Assembly (NCBI RefSeq): GCF_002214525.1
Contig: NZ_CP015104.1
Coordinates: 620,001-684,000, forward strand
DNA length: 64,000 bases
Source: Thermococcus sp. P6
GTDB lineage: Archaea > Methanobacteriota_B > Thermococci > Thermococcales > Thermococcaceae
Direction of reading: 5' to 3'
Shown in pieces: positions 15,181-23,577 of the stretch (its first letter is position 1; every line of letters begins with the position of its first letter). The notes beneath the pieces are model-generated. The model worked only from the letters and a program-made list of their open reading frames with translations. It was not told the origin of the DNA and ran no database searches. A program made the translations under genes and the position numbers.

Positions 15181-16263
15181 TCAGGCCTTTTCAAACCCTA
15201 TATCCTCGATCTTCATGTGGGTGAATATGTTCGTACCGCTTTGCTCGATGAATACCCCCTGGGCTTCGATGGGCACCGGGAGGTTTGCGGTTAGTGTGGC
15301 CTCACCCTGACCCTGCATGTTGCCGAACGTGTAAGTCCACTTGACGTTTGAGACCCTGAAGCTTTTTCCACCGAGGTTCATGGTTCCATCCGGGTCGATC
15401 TCGTAGTTGTACTGGTAACCCATAGAGCCCCATGAGTCCTTCTTGGCTTCATAAAGGTCTTCTCCCGAAATCACCTCCCATATTCCGAAGGTGTAGAACC
15501 CGTACCAGCTCGTGTAGATGTTCCCTATGTCCGGAACTTTGTTCACTATTTCAACGTCCCCCTCCTGATAGGGCATCGCGCTCATATCACCGACGGCGGC
15601 GGGGTTGTAGTAGAGGAACTTTTGATCCCCGTAGGTTATTGATATCCCCACCACGTCCCCGCTTCCCCCGTAGACGGACATGTAAAGGGTCATGAAGTCC
15701 AGCGATGGGAAGAGGAAGAACGTATCGCTGTCCTCGGTCCTCTCCTTCATCCAGACCCTGTATTCGAGCGTCGCGTTCATGTTCTCGCCCTTGACGGGGG
15801 TTATCTTCCCGTAGTACTCGTAGACCTCGAATTCACCCAGATCAGCCGTCTCCTGCTCCCCTGTTTCCATGTTCACCTTCTTTCCATAGACGTGTATCTT
15901 CTTACTCCCGCGCCTTTTCTCCACTTCGTACTCGTATATGGGACCGCCCTCTTCGGTTCTTACGCGGAGGTGGTACTTTATGTAGGTTATGAGGTACCTC
16001 TCCCCGTCTATCTCCACGGGATGGTAAGCGTCCCAGGGTTCTTCCCACGTTGAATAGGCCGAAGTTGAGGTCTCCGTTTCGCTCTCCGTACCTGTTTCGC
16101 TTTCGGTGTACGATGGGGTCTGTGATGAGGTCTGGCTTTCGCTGTAGCTCTCAATGGCACTGCTCGCCTTTTCCTTGATCGTCTCCGTTCCGATGCATCC
16201 GCTTGCGCTTACAAAAACCAGAAGTGTCAGGAAAATTGCAAATACAAATCTGGACCTTCTCAT
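15181..16263 (-). CDS. Surface lipoprotein, paralogue A
   Basis: A 360-residue lipoprotein: signal peptide with lipobox VSASGCIG, then a Ser/Thr/Glu-rich linker of about 50 residues (SESQTSSQTPSYTESETG), then a beta-rich domain of about 280 residues starting WEEPWDAYHPVEIDGERYLI. ATG 16263 follows GGGGAG; the in-frame TTG upstream is rejected. A TATA-like CTTAAATATATCC is at about 16308-16320. It is clearly paralogous to the next gene (shared PVEIDG-RY-ITY-K, EYEVEK, KIHVYGK). Function unknown; a ligand-binding or structural role outside the membrane is likely. Confidence 0.8.
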   Translation of the reverse strand: MRRSRFVFAIFLTLLVFVSASGCIGTETIKEKASSAIESYSESQTSSQTPSYTESETGTESETETSTSAYSTWEEPWDAYHPVEIDGERYLITYIKYHLRVRTEEGGPIYEYEVEKRRGSKKIHVYGKKVNMETGEQETADLGEFEVYEYYGKITPVKGENMNATLEYRVWMKERTEDSDTFFLFPSLDFMTLYMSVYGGSGDVVGISITYGDQKFLYYNPAAVGDMSAMPYQEGDVEIVNKVPDIGNIYTSWYGFYTFGIWEVISGEDLYEAKKDSWGSMGYQYNYEIDPDGTMNLGGKSFRVSNVKWTYTFGNMQGQGEATLTANLPVPIEAQGVFIEQSGTNIFTHMKIEDIGFEKA

Positions 16264-16436
16264 AGTTTCCAACTCCCCTTTGCATTAATTTATATGTACT
16301 ACGGACTGGATATATTTAAGCATTGGCCTACCTCAGTTGAGGAGGTATGGGGAGAAGATGAAGGAGAAGCGGAGTTTCCGGATCCAATGCGGGCCGCCGG
16401 GAACGCAACAACCGAAAGAAATAGAAAAGAAACGCT

Positions 16437-17609
16437 TCATGGGTTCACCTTCTCGAGTTTGAGATCCTCGAGTTTTATGTAGCCGTAGATGACCGTTGTC
16501 TCGCCCGTGCTGGAATCCTTGTAGGCGTAGTGGCCTTCGCTCTCAACCGCCAGGGGCAGATCCGGGGAGAACTTCCCTTTTCCCTGAAGCTGGACGCCCT
16601 CAACCGTCCCCTCGTACTTCCACGAGAAATCGACGAGCTTAAAGGAGTGGCCGCCGTAGGTCGCGCTTCCATCTGGACTCGTGCTCCACTCATAGCTGTG
16701 TCCTTCCATGTCCGTCCACGCCCCGCTCTGGGGAACAAGGACGTTAACATCGCTCCATTCATACCAGAGTCCGAGGTTGATGACGGCGACCCATCCCATG
16801 TAGAGGTAACCGAGATCCTCGTTGATATCGTTGAAAACCTCCTGATCTCCCTCGAAGTAGGGGAAGAGGCCGCTCTGGAAGGGATTCGGGTTCGTAACCG
16901 TGAAGCTCTTTCCGCCGTACTCGAGTTTTATCCCAACGAAGACGTCGCTGGTGGTTCCTGTGGGTGAGGCGTAGGAGAGCCACATCACGTCCCACGGGTA
17001 CAAGAAGGCCCTGCTCTCGTTGGAAACGTACCAGACCGTTACGGTCAGGGTATCCTCAAGTCCTGCCGCTTTGACGGGCGTCACCACGGTCTTGTAGGCG
17101 TAAACCTCGTGCTCACCCGCATCAACCCTGTTGCCCTGCATGTCCATTCCGTATACGTGGATCTTCTCCTTTCCGACGCTCTTCTCAACTACATACTCAT
17201 AGGTGGGTGCGCTCTGGTTGGGCTGAACTCTATAATCATATTTGTAATATGTGATGATGTATCTGTCCCCATCAATCTCGACGGGGGCGTACTCCCACGG
17301 GTTCGTCCAGTAGGCTTCCTCCGCTGGAGTTTGTGTCGTAGTGGTAGTGGTGGTCGTTGTAGTCGAAGGTGTTGAGGATGTGGTTGTTGTGGTTGAAGTG
17401 GTTGTGGTGGCTGTTGAGGTTTCCGTCGTGGAGGTGGTTTCGGTTGGGATCGAGGTGTAGGTGGTGGAACTTCCGGTTGTTGAGGTTCCGGCTGTGGAGC
17501 TTCCAGAGGTTGAGATGGAAGAACTCGAGCCCTCTCCACCAAGACAGCCGCTCGCAACGACCATCCCGAGGAGCAACAACACCAGCGTGGCAGTCAGGAT
17601 ACGTTTCAT
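16437..17609 (-). CDS. Surface lipoprotein, paralogue B
   Basis: A 390-residue lipoprotein with signal peptide and lipobox VVASGCLG, followed by about 70 residues almost entirely Thr and Ser (positions about 27-93), a probable O-glycosylated stalk, and then the same beta-rich domain as paralogue A (APVEIDGDRYIITYYKYDY, EKIHVYGMD, GHSFKLVDFSWKYEG). It lies 173 bp upstream on the same strand, so the pair arose by tandem duplication. Function unknown. The low-complexity stalk makes exact length strain-variable. Confidence 0.8.
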   Translation of the reverse strand: MKRILTATLVLLLLGMVVASGCLGGEGSSSSISTSGSSTAGTSTTGSSTTYTSIPTETTSTTETSTATTTTSTTTTTSSTPSTTTTTTTTTTQTPAEEAYWTNPWEYAPVEIDGDRYIITYYKYDYRVQPNQSAPTYEYVVEKSVGKEKIHVYGMDMQGNRVDAGEHEVYAYKTVVTPVKAAGLEDTLTVTVWYVSNESRAFLYPWDVMWLSYASPTGTTSDVFVGIKLEYGGKSFTVTNPNPFQSGLFPYFEGDQEVFNDINEDLGYLYMGWVAVINLGLWYEWSDVNVLVPQSGAWTDMEGHSYEWSTSPDGSATYGGHSFKLVDFSWKYEGTVEGVQLQGKGKFSPDLPLAVESEGHYAYKDSSTGETTVIYGYIKLEDLKLEKVNP

Positions 17610-17704
17610 AGAGACCCCTCCAGACCCGCAAAGAAGAAAGCGGGTTGTAAAGGCATTATCCTAAGATCATTATGCCTTCCATCTACTTAAACCTTTTCAA
17701 CGCT

Positions 17705-18364
17705 TCAAACAGAACTGAAGTTTTCTGGAAACAGGAAATCGGAAAAGGGTCTGGCCTTTATTCCCAGCCTGAGGGCCGTGTAAGCGGCAAGATCGAAGAC
17801 GTGGGGGACCTTCTGGATTATACCAGCGTCGGCCGTTGCCACCGTATCGTAGGTCTTGAGTTCGAAGTCGGGGCTCCTGACGAGGGCCACCTCACAGGGA
17901 ACCCTCGAGCCGAGCGCTTTTTCGGTGAGTTTCTTCACGATACCGCTCTTTGGAACGTTCTTACCGTAGAAAAAGACCACTTTTTCAGGACCGACATCGG
18001 TCAGAGAGAGGGCCATCTCCTTCAACAGGTCCCCTGTTCTTTCCTTTAGCCGGTACCTTCCTAAGTACTTGAGGTCTCTTACGAGTCCGTCCTCGCAGAG
18101 TATGGCCTCCCCATCGAGGAGGGATTCGAGGGTTATCAGGACGTTGAACCCATCAACCGCCAGAACCCTTCCCCTGAGATCCCCCGGTTCGAGGAGCTTT
18201 TTCCTTACCTTCTCTATCCATGCGTCCGGAAAAACGCACCTCGCGAGCAGGTGCCTCTCTCCCGCGGTCAGCCTGTAGTGGTTGGCCACGAATTCCAGTG
18301 CGTACTTCTTCCGGTAGCCCCTGTTGAGCAGGTACTTCACGTCCATGTAGGCATCGTGGAGCAT
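17705..18364 (-). CDS. DUF434-like protein
   Basis: A 219-residue protein of the archaeal/bacterial DUF434 group. The N-terminal helical part (YLLNRGYRKKYALEFVANHY) is followed by a Rossmann/PIN-like core with conserved acidic positions (LAVDGFNVLITLESLLDGE, VVFFYGKNVPKSG, DAGIIQKVPHVFDLA). This suggests a nuclease-like fold but no activity is established. The start is uncertain: ATG 18364 gives the usual MLHDAYMDVKYLL opening with a poor Shine-Dalgarno, whereas an ATG at 18415 would overlap the upstream HD gene. It follows that gene by 22 bp. Confidence 0.7.
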   Translation of the reverse strand: MLHDAYMDVKYLLNRGYRKKYALEFVANHYRLTAGERHLLARCVFPDAWIEKVRKKLLEPGDLRGRVLAVDGFNVLITLESLLDGEAILCEDGLVRDLKYLGRYRLKERTGDLLKEMALSLTDVGPEKVVFFYGKNVPKSGIVKKLTEKALGSRVPCEVALVRSPDFELKTYDTVATADAGIIQKVPHVFDLAAYTALRLGIKARPFSDFLFPENFSSV

Positions 18365-18386
18365 ATAACAGGAAAGAACCCGGGGG

Positions 18387-19154
18387 TTAAATAACCTTCT
18401 CCATGATCTCGCCATCACTGTGTATCCTCAGTCTGATCTTCCCGGCAAGCAGGGAACTCTTGACCTTTTTCGTGAGCACCTCGTCCACCTGAAAGATCCC
18501 TGCGGGATGCTTCATCCATATCTCAATCTCTATGGGCTGTTCCTCGTTTCCTTCCCTTATCTCCACCCTCTCGATGGCCAGAGCGGATACAGAGTGTATG
18601 TCCACCCTGTCCTTCCTGTAAACGAGCCTGCTCCTTCCGGCCTCCATATCGCAGCCATCCGCTATGGTGACGAGCGAGCCCTCAATGGTGGTGCACGGAA
18701 CGGCTTCGTCATGGGTATAGATGGCGTTAAGCGTCAGGGCCTTGAGGAGAAGATGGTCATCCGTGAATTCCCTCACGAGCTCATCAACTATAGGCTCCGC
18801 AAGGAAAACGCTGAATTCGTAGTGGTTCTGCCTGTGTATCATGTTCCCGATGTCGTGCAACAGCGCCCCGAAGGCCACTATGAACTTGCTCCAGCGTAGG
18901 GGTTTGCCGAGCTTTTCAGCGGTGGTTTCCATTCCGAACCTCTTGATTATGCCGAGCAGTTCGAGCGCCCTCCGGGTGGTGAGCAGGACGTGAATCGGTC
19001 CGTGATCGTTGAAGCCGTAAACGTTCAGGACTATGTAATTGGTGGTATCGAAGTACCGGTGGTACTTCCTGAAGGTCCTCTCGTAGAGTTCGTAGAGTTC
19101 CCCGTCATCGATGAGCTCCTTTATCTCCCCGAGAAGCTCTTCTTCCGTGTACAT
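18387..19154 (-). CDS. HD-domain phosphohydrolase
   Basis: A 255-residue protein with an HD metal-dependent phosphohydrolase domain: GPIHVLLTTRRALELL (first His), AFGALLHDIGNMIHRQNHYE (HD pair, about 96-115) and TIADGCDMEAGRS (final Asp). Such proteins hydrolyse nucleotides or cyclic nucleotides. The C-terminal 60 residues carry a separate beta-rich region. It precedes DUF434 in a likely operon and lies downstream of the PIN-aIF2 gamma genes on the same strand. The substrate is unknown. Confidence 0.8.
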   Translation of the reverse strand: MYTEEELLGEIKELIDDGELYELYERTFRKYHRYFDTTNYIVLNVYGFNDHGPIHVLLTTRRALELLGIIKRFGMETTAEKLGKPLRWSKFIVAFGALLHDIGNMIHRQNHYEFSVFLAEPIVDELVREFTDDHLLLKALTLNAIYTHDEAVPCTTIEGSLVTIADGCDMEAGRSRLVYRKDRVDIHSVSALAIERVEIREGNEEQPIEIEIWMKHPAGIFQVDEVLTKKVKSSLLAGKIRLRIHSDGEIMEKVI

Positions 19155-19193
19155 GCTTTCACCCCCTATCCAAAGGCAACGGGATTTTAAGGC

Positions 19194-19607
19194 TTATCCG
19201 ACCATCCCCTCGAGCTCGAGGATCTTCTTCGAACGCAGGTAAACCACGGGGACGCCCTTCTCCCTTAGCCGCTTCCTGAGCTTTCGGTCGTTGGTGCAGA
19301 CGATGGTGCGCCCCCTCTTCACGGCAAACTCGAGGATCTGGTCGTCCGTGGGTCCGTCGCCGAAGCGACCAACGTCAACCACCTCAAACCTTTCGGCGAG
19401 CTTTCTAGCCATCCTGATGGCCATCAGGTCCCTTCCCCTCGACTTCCTCTCTATGAGCTCGAGCTCCTGTAGAACGACGTTGGGGACGGCCACCCTGAAC
19501 TTCACGTCCAGGATCCTGTTCAGCTCGGAGATCACGTCAACGCCGAACTGTCCGGGCACGAGGAGGAAGTTGGTGTCCGGAATGACGAGCCATTCCTCCT
19601 TTATCAT
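19194..19607 (-). CDS. PIN-domain nuclease of the FCF1/Nob-like archaeal group
   Basis: A 137-residue PIN-domain protein with the acidic metal-binding pattern: VIPDTNFLL (Asp), LQELELIERK (Glu), GPTDDQILEFA (Asp pair) and IVCTNDRKLRKRL (Asp). ATG 19607 follows GGTGGGAGCA; the in-frame GTG 9 bases upstream is part of the Shine-Dalgarno. It sits 27 bp after aIF2 gamma and belongs to a translation cluster, so a role in rRNA processing, like eukaryotic Fcf1/Utp23, fits better than a toxin. No partner antitoxin gene is present. Confidence 0.85.
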   Translation of the reverse strand: MIKEEWLVIPDTNFLLVPGQFGVDVISELNRILDVKFRVAVPNVVLQELELIERKSRGRDLMAIRMARKLAERFEVVDVGRFGDGPTDDQILEFAVKRGRTIVCTNDRKLRKRLREKGVPVVYLRSKKILELEGMVG

Positions 19608-19634
19608 TGCTCCCACCGAAAAGGGAAAGAGAGT

Positions 19635-20864
19635 TCAGTCCTTTATGAACCCGTAGCCGATGAGGCGCCACCTGCTGCCGACCTGCCGGCTTATGGCCAC
19701 CCTGTCGCCGGCTTCAGCACATACCGGCACCTGAAGTTTGAGCTCCACCTCGTCCTTCCCGAGGCCGGTCACGAGCCCCATGGTTCTGGCCGTTCCGACG
19801 TTGAGAAGGAGCACTTCCCTCCTCTTTATCGGCTCGACCCTGAGCTCTTTCTCCGTACCGACAACGCGCTCGAGAAGGTGAACCTCGAGCCTTAAATCGT
19901 TCCACACGGGCGGCAGCTCCCCGGGTTTTCCGACGACGTTTCCGGCCATGATGTCGCCCTTGGTGAGGTATGGATCGAGCAGGGTCCCCACCCCCACGAG
20001 CCCGCCGGGGTAGGCTTCCTCCACGAACTTTCCACCCGCCTGGAGGGAGACTATCTCGGTGCTTATCGGTTCGTACTTTATCCTGCCGTGCTCCTCGTAG
20101 GGAACGCCCGGCCTTATCTCGATCTCGTCCCCCACCTTCAGCTTTCCCTGTACTATCGAACCCCCGATGACACCGCCCACGAGCTTTTCGGGTCTGGTTC
20201 CGGGCTTGTTGACGTCGAAGCTCCTCAGAACCAGCATTTTCGGAGGCAGGTCCGGGTTTCGTTTCGGCGTTGGAATAAACTCCTCTATTGCCTTGAGGAG
20301 AACGTCGACGTTGGCCCCGTGAAGGGCCGAGATGGGGATTATAGGAGCATTCTCAGCCACGGTGCCCTTAACGAACTCCTTTACCTCGCGGTAGCGTTCC
20401 AGAACCTTCTCCCTGTCCACGAGCTCTATCTTGTTAAGGGCTATCACAACGTTTTTGTTGCCCACTATCTGGAGGGCCATCAGGTGCTCCCGGGTCTGGG
20501 GCATTACCCCCTCGTTGGCAGCTATAACGAGAACCGCGCCGTCCATCAGGGCGGCCCCGGCGAGCATCGTCGTCATGAGGGCCTCGTGACCGGGGGCATC
20601 TATGAAAGAAACGCGCCTTTCGAAATCTGTCTTGGCTCCGCAGTAGGGACATACGGGCGAGGTGGAGTACCTTCCACACTCGGGGCACTTCCTTACCTCG
20701 GCATCGGCGAAGCCTATCTTGATGGTGATCCCCCTTCTAAGCTCCTCGCTGTGGGTGTCCGTCCATATCCCCGTCAGAGCCCTCGTGAGCGTCGTTTTAC
20801 CATGATCAACGTGACCCACCATCCCGATGTTGACCTCAGCCTGCTTAAATTTCTCTTTCGCCAT
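19635..20864 (-). CDS. eif2g: Translation initiation factor aIF2, gamma subunit
   Basis: A 409-residue GTPase that delivers initiator Met-tRNA to the small ribosomal subunit. It has G1 [12 protein letters not shown]3 [10 protein letters not shown]4 NKIELV and G5 SALHGAN, plus the gamma-specific zinc knuckle [17 protein letters not shown] (about 60-76) and two beta-barrel domains. The length and motifs are typical of archaeal aIF2 gamma. It lies between S6e upstream and the PIN nuclease downstream, all on the minus strand, an arrangement common in Thermococcales. Confidence 0.97.
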   Translation of the reverse strand: MAKEKFKQAEVNIGMVGHVDHGKTTLTRALTGIWTDTHSEELRRGITIKIGFADAEVRKCPECGRYSTSPVCPYCGAKTDFERRVSFIDAPGHEALMTTMLAGAALMDGAVLVIAANEGVMPQTREHLMALQIVGNKNVVIALNKIELVDREKVLERYREVKEFVKGTVAENAPIIPISALHGANVDVLLKAIEEFIPTPKRNPDLPPKMLVLRSFDVNKPGTRPEKLVGGVIGGSIVQGKLKVGDEIEIRPGVPYEEHGRIKYEPISTEIVSLQAGGKFVEEAYPGGLVGVGTLLDPYLTKGDIMAGNVVGKPGELPPVWNDLRLEVHLLERVVGTEKELRVEPIKRREVLLLNVGTARTMGLVTGLGKDEVELKLQVPVCAEAGDRVAISRQVGSRWRLIGYGFIKD

Positions 20865-20957
20865 CTTCTCTCACCTCTAACCCTAAAGGGACGGGCGGTT
20901 TATTAAGGTTACCTCGAAGATGCCCCAAAGAAAAGCGTAAGTTAAGGGAGGAAGAGG

Positions 20958-21335
20958 TCAGAAGACGAGCTTCATGTTGACCTGAACGATCTCGGGACTG
21001 ATGGTGTTGCCCCTGACGGTTTTCTTTCTCCTCTCTCCCTTCTCCTTCGGCCTGAAGCCGGGACCACGGGAGACGAGGATCTTGACCCTCCTCGGACCGT
21101 GAACGTCCGGACGCATGGGGAAGCCGTCCCTGTCGGTTCCTCCCGTTATCCTGAGCCTGACGTTGCCCGGTACCTCCTCGCCGAATATCTCGGAGAGGTT
21201 GAGTCCGAGCTCGCCCGCCGGTATTTCCTCACCTATGCGCTTTCCTATCAGTTTTTCGGCACTTTCTCCGCTTACCTCAACCTGCCTTGCAACCCCGGTC
21301 TTCGGGTTGGATATAACGAGCTTAAAGGTCGCCAT
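20958..21335 (-). CDS. rps6e: Ribosomal protein S6e
   Basis: A 125-residue S6e homologue of the 30S subunit ([54 protein letters not shown]). It lacks the C-terminal phosphorylated extension of eukaryotic S6, as archaeal forms do. GGAGGTGGG lies upstream of the start at 21335. It is followed by aIF2 gamma after about 93 bp, the two probably co-transcribed. Confidence 0.96.
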   Translation of the reverse strand: MATFKLVISNPKTGVARQVEVSGESAEKLIGKRIGEEIPAGELGLNLSEIFGEEVPGNVRLRITGGTDRDGFPMRPDVHGPRRVKILVSRGPGFRPKEKGERRKKTVRGNTISPEIVQVNMKLVF

Positions 21336-21436
21336 TTCCTCCCACCTCCTCTGTCATTAGCGGGATTCATTGGGTAAACCCCTTATCCAGTGAGCGCTGT
21401 GATATGGCCTTTAAAAACGTTTCCTCCCGAACCCAA

Positions 21437-21450
21437 AACTTTTTTATACC
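21437..21450 (+). promoter_or_regulatory. TATA-like promoter of Sec61 beta
   Basis: ACTTTTTTATACCT on the plus strand, 31-44 bp before the ATG at 21481. Confidence 0.6.
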
Positions 21451-21480
21451 TCAAAGGCACGAACTCAGTGGGTGAGGTAA

Positions 21481-21654
21481 ATGGCAAAGGAGAAAACAAC
21501 GCTTCCACCAACGGGTGCCGGTTTAATGCGCTTCTTCGACGAGGACACGAGGGCAATAAAGGTAACCCCGAGGGGAGTTATAGCGATCACGCTTATCCTT
21601 ATCGCCTTTGAGATACTCCTCCACGCCTTCGGTTCGCAGATTTTCGGCGTTTAA
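21481..21654 (+). CDS. secG: Preprotein translocase subunit Sec61 beta
   Basis: A 57-residue tail-anchored protein of the archaeal Sec61 beta type: a short polar N-terminus (MAKEKTTLPPTGAGLMRFFD), DEDTRAIKVTP and one C-terminal membrane helix (GVIAITLILIAFEILLHAFG). It is the small non-essential subunit of the SecYE channel. GGTGAGGTAA precedes the ATG. Its TAA overlaps the TAA of the convergent PRC-barrel gene. Confidence 0.93.
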   Translation: MAKEKTTLPPTGAGLMRFFDEDTRAIKVTPRGVIAITLILIAFEILLHAFGSQIFGV

Positions 21655-22307
21655 ATAAAGCCCGTTCTTTTCAATCCCCTCGCGTTCAGTTCCTCGTTTA
21701 TTATGCTCCTTACGACGTCTTCCAGCTGCCTGCCGATGAGCCCCTCCACGTCCCCTTTTATCTTATCGATGTCGTGTCTGAGTCCCTCGAGCAGTTTTAT
21801 GTAATCCCTGGCCATCTCAAGCTCCCCCTCCTGTTTCAGCAGCTGTTCCTTGAGGTGCGAAAAGTCCTCCTTCATCACCTGAAGCTTTCTGATTTCCCCC
21901 TGCAGTTCTTCGAGCTTTCTGGTGAGCTTGTAGTTCTCCTCCCTGAGCCTCTCTATCTCCTTCTCCTTCTTCTCGAGTTCCCTTACGAGGGAGTTGTACT
22001 CCGTTGCTATCTGGTTGAGTCGCTCTATCTCCCTTAAAGGTGGGACCTTGCCGTCCCCGAGGATTATAACGTCCCTCCCCACGTTGACTATATCGTCCGG
22101 CTTTATCTTGAGCTTTTTCTCGCTCGAGAACATGCTCTGCCCCTTGCCGAGGTTTTCAATTTCCCTCATCTTCAGGATGAAGTAGAACTGATCCTCCTCG
22201 ACTTCGACGTTTATGTCCGTCACGTAGCCGAGTATCTTCCCGCCCGTCAGTGACACCACGAACTTGTTAACGAGCTGGTTGGCCCTGGCCTGACCACCCT
22301 CTGCCAT
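21651..22307 (-). CDS. PRC-barrel protein with long coiled coil (CdvA-like architecture)
   Basis: A 218-residue protein. Residues about 8-80 form a PRC-barrel-like beta domain (NKFVVSLTGGKILGYVTDINVE); residues about 95-175 are a long coiled coil (ELEKKEKEIERLREENYKLTRKLEEL); the C-terminus is helical. This layout recalls CdvA of crenarchaeal cell division, but Thermococcales use FtsZ, so the role is open: a cytoskeletal or chromosome-linked scaffold is a guess. ATG 22307 has GGTGGTG upstream. It is convergent with, and overlaps by 4 bp, Sec61 beta. Confidence 0.75.
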   Translation of the reverse strand: MAEGGQARANQLVNKFVVSLTGGKILGYVTDINVEVEEDQFYFILKMREIENLGKGQSMFSSEKKLKIKPDDIVNVGRDVIILGDGKVPPLREIERLNQIATEYNSLVRELEKKEKEIERLREENYKLTRKLEELQGEIRKLQVMKEDFSHLKEQLLKQEGELEMARDYIKLLEGLRHDIDKIKGDVEGLIGRQLEDVVRSIINEELNARGLKRTGFI

Positions 22308-22397
22308 GGAACACCACCTGAGGGATTTATCCCTTACTCTACTTAACCTTTCCGCCAAGGCTTATAAATCGACCCTCCAACTCCCGGCGGTGAGAGG

Positions 22398-22952
22398 ATG
22401 ATAATATTCGTGGGACGTTCCAACGTTGGAAAGAGTACCCTCATATTCCGCCTTACCGGGAAGTGGGTTAAACGGGGAAAAAGACCCGGGGTAACGAGGA
22501 GACCCGTTGAGGTGAACTGGCGCGGGAAGGTTATCGTGGACATGCCGGGCTTCGGGTTCATGAGCGGTGTTCCAAGGCACGTTCAGGAGCGCATAAAGGA
22601 CGAGATAGTGCACTTCATCGAGGACAACGCCGAGGGAATCGAGCTCGCCGTTCTCGTGGTGGACGGAAAGGCCGCTCCGGAGATAATCGAGCGGTGGGAG
22701 AAGCGCGGTGAGATACCCATAGACGTGGAGTTCTACGGGTTCCTGAGGGAGCTCGGGATACCCGTGGTGGTGGCCGTCAACAAGATGGACAGAATAAGGA
22801 ACGTGGGGAAAACGATAAACTTCCTCGCCGAAAAGTTCGGGGTCCCTCCCGGGGAGATTGAAAGTACTTTCGTTCCAATTTCGGCGAAGTTCGGGAAGAA
22901 CCTCCTCGAGCTGAGAAAACTGATGGAGGAGAAACTCAAAAGGGAAAGGTGA
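22398..22952 (+). CDS. engB: EngB/YihA-family ribosome-associated GTPase
   Basis: A 184-residue GTP-binding protein of the EngB group, linked in bacteria to large-subunit assembly. It has G1 GRSNVGKST (about residues 6-14), G2/switch I RPGVTRRPVEV, G3 DMPGFGFMSG, G4 NKMD and G5 ISAKFGKN. Start at ATG 22398 after GGTGAGAGG. It stands alone between divergent and convergent neighbours; the next gene is convergent with one base between stops. Confidence 0.9.
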   Translation: MIIFVGRSNVGKSTLIFRLTGKWVKRGKRPGVTRRPVEVNWRGKVIVDMPGFGFMSGVPRHVQERIKDEIVHFIEDNAEGIELAVLVVDGKAAPEIIERWEKRGEIPIDVEFYGFLRELGIPVVVAVNKMDRIRNVGKTINFLAEKFGVPPGEIESTFVPISAKFGKNLLELRKLMEEKLKRER

Positions 22953-22953
22953 A

Positions 22954-23418
22954 TCAGATAACCTCGAGGACGATGTGGGTGATGGTCTCCCTGACGCCGT
23001 CGAGTGAGGCTATCTCCTCGAGTATCTCGTCGAGCCGGGATTTGTCGGTCTCTATTATGAGGTCTATGTCCCCGGTAACTCTGTATATCCTCCTTATCCT
23101 GAGCTCCCTTATGCGCTCGTAAACGGTCTTCCTTTTCGTGGGGTCTATCTTCACGAAAACGAACACGTCTCCCTTCTTCTCGCCGAGGAGGGTGAGGGCC
23201 TTCTCCGTAAGGTCTATAAAGCCCCGTCCCGTCCTTATGTAGCCGAGCTCCTTGAGGGCCTTAAGATGGTTACTGAGGGCCTGTCTGGTGATTCCAAGCT
23301 CTTTCGCGAGTTCATCCTGTGTCTTCTCAACGGTGTGCACCTCTATGGTCCTTCCCTCCTCGTAGAACTTCCTGAGCAGTTTTATCTGCCTCGGAGTGAC
23401 GTCCCGTTCTTTCGCCAT
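22954..23418 (-). CDS. Lrp-like regulator with winged helix and RAM-type domain
   Basis: A 154-residue regulator. Residues about 5-75 form a winged helix with TQDELAKELGITRQALSNHLKAL as recognition part, closer to the general archaeal HTH than to classic Lrp; residues about 80-154 form a ligand-sensing alpha/beta domain (VFVFVKIDPTKRKTVYERIRELR, RVTGDIDLIIETD, VRETITHIVLEV) of RAM type. ATG 23418 follows AGGAGTGAAA; a longer start is rejected. Effector and targets are unknown. Divergent from the RNA kinase gene, whose shared upstream region it may bind. Confidence 0.82.
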   Translation of the reverse strand: MAKERDVTPRQIKLLRKFYEEGRTIEVHTVEKTQDELAKELGITRQALSNHLKALKELGYIRTGRGFIDLTEKALTLLGEKKGDVFVFVKIDPTKRKTVYERIRELRIRRIYRVTGDIDLIIETDKSRLDEILEEIASLDGVRETITHIVLEVI

Positions 23419-23577
23419 TTTCACTCCTCCTTTATGCTCCTTTGACAAAGATTCCGTGGACTATGTAAAATTTTCTTTCCGGACGCCCCTATCTGAAGGC
23501 AGGACTTTATAAATTTTGTCCGGATTCCTTTCCCCAATTTCCGTTAGATTTTAAAGTTATCGCCCCAACCCGGTACC

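Noticed and set aside
17270-17600. Plus-strand and alternative minus-strand frames in the Thr/Ser-rich stalk region
   Set aside because: Low-complexity codons open all frames there; only the lipoprotein frame has a signal peptide, lipobox and ribosome site.
19194-19607. PIN protein as a VapC toxin
   Set aside because: No VapB-like gene is adjacent, and the gene sits in a conserved translation cluster, so an rRNA-processing role is more likely.
21651-22307. PRC-barrel protein as CdvA of an ESCRT division system
   Set aside because: No CdvB or CdvC gene is present here and Thermococcales divide with FtsZ; only the domain layout is similar.
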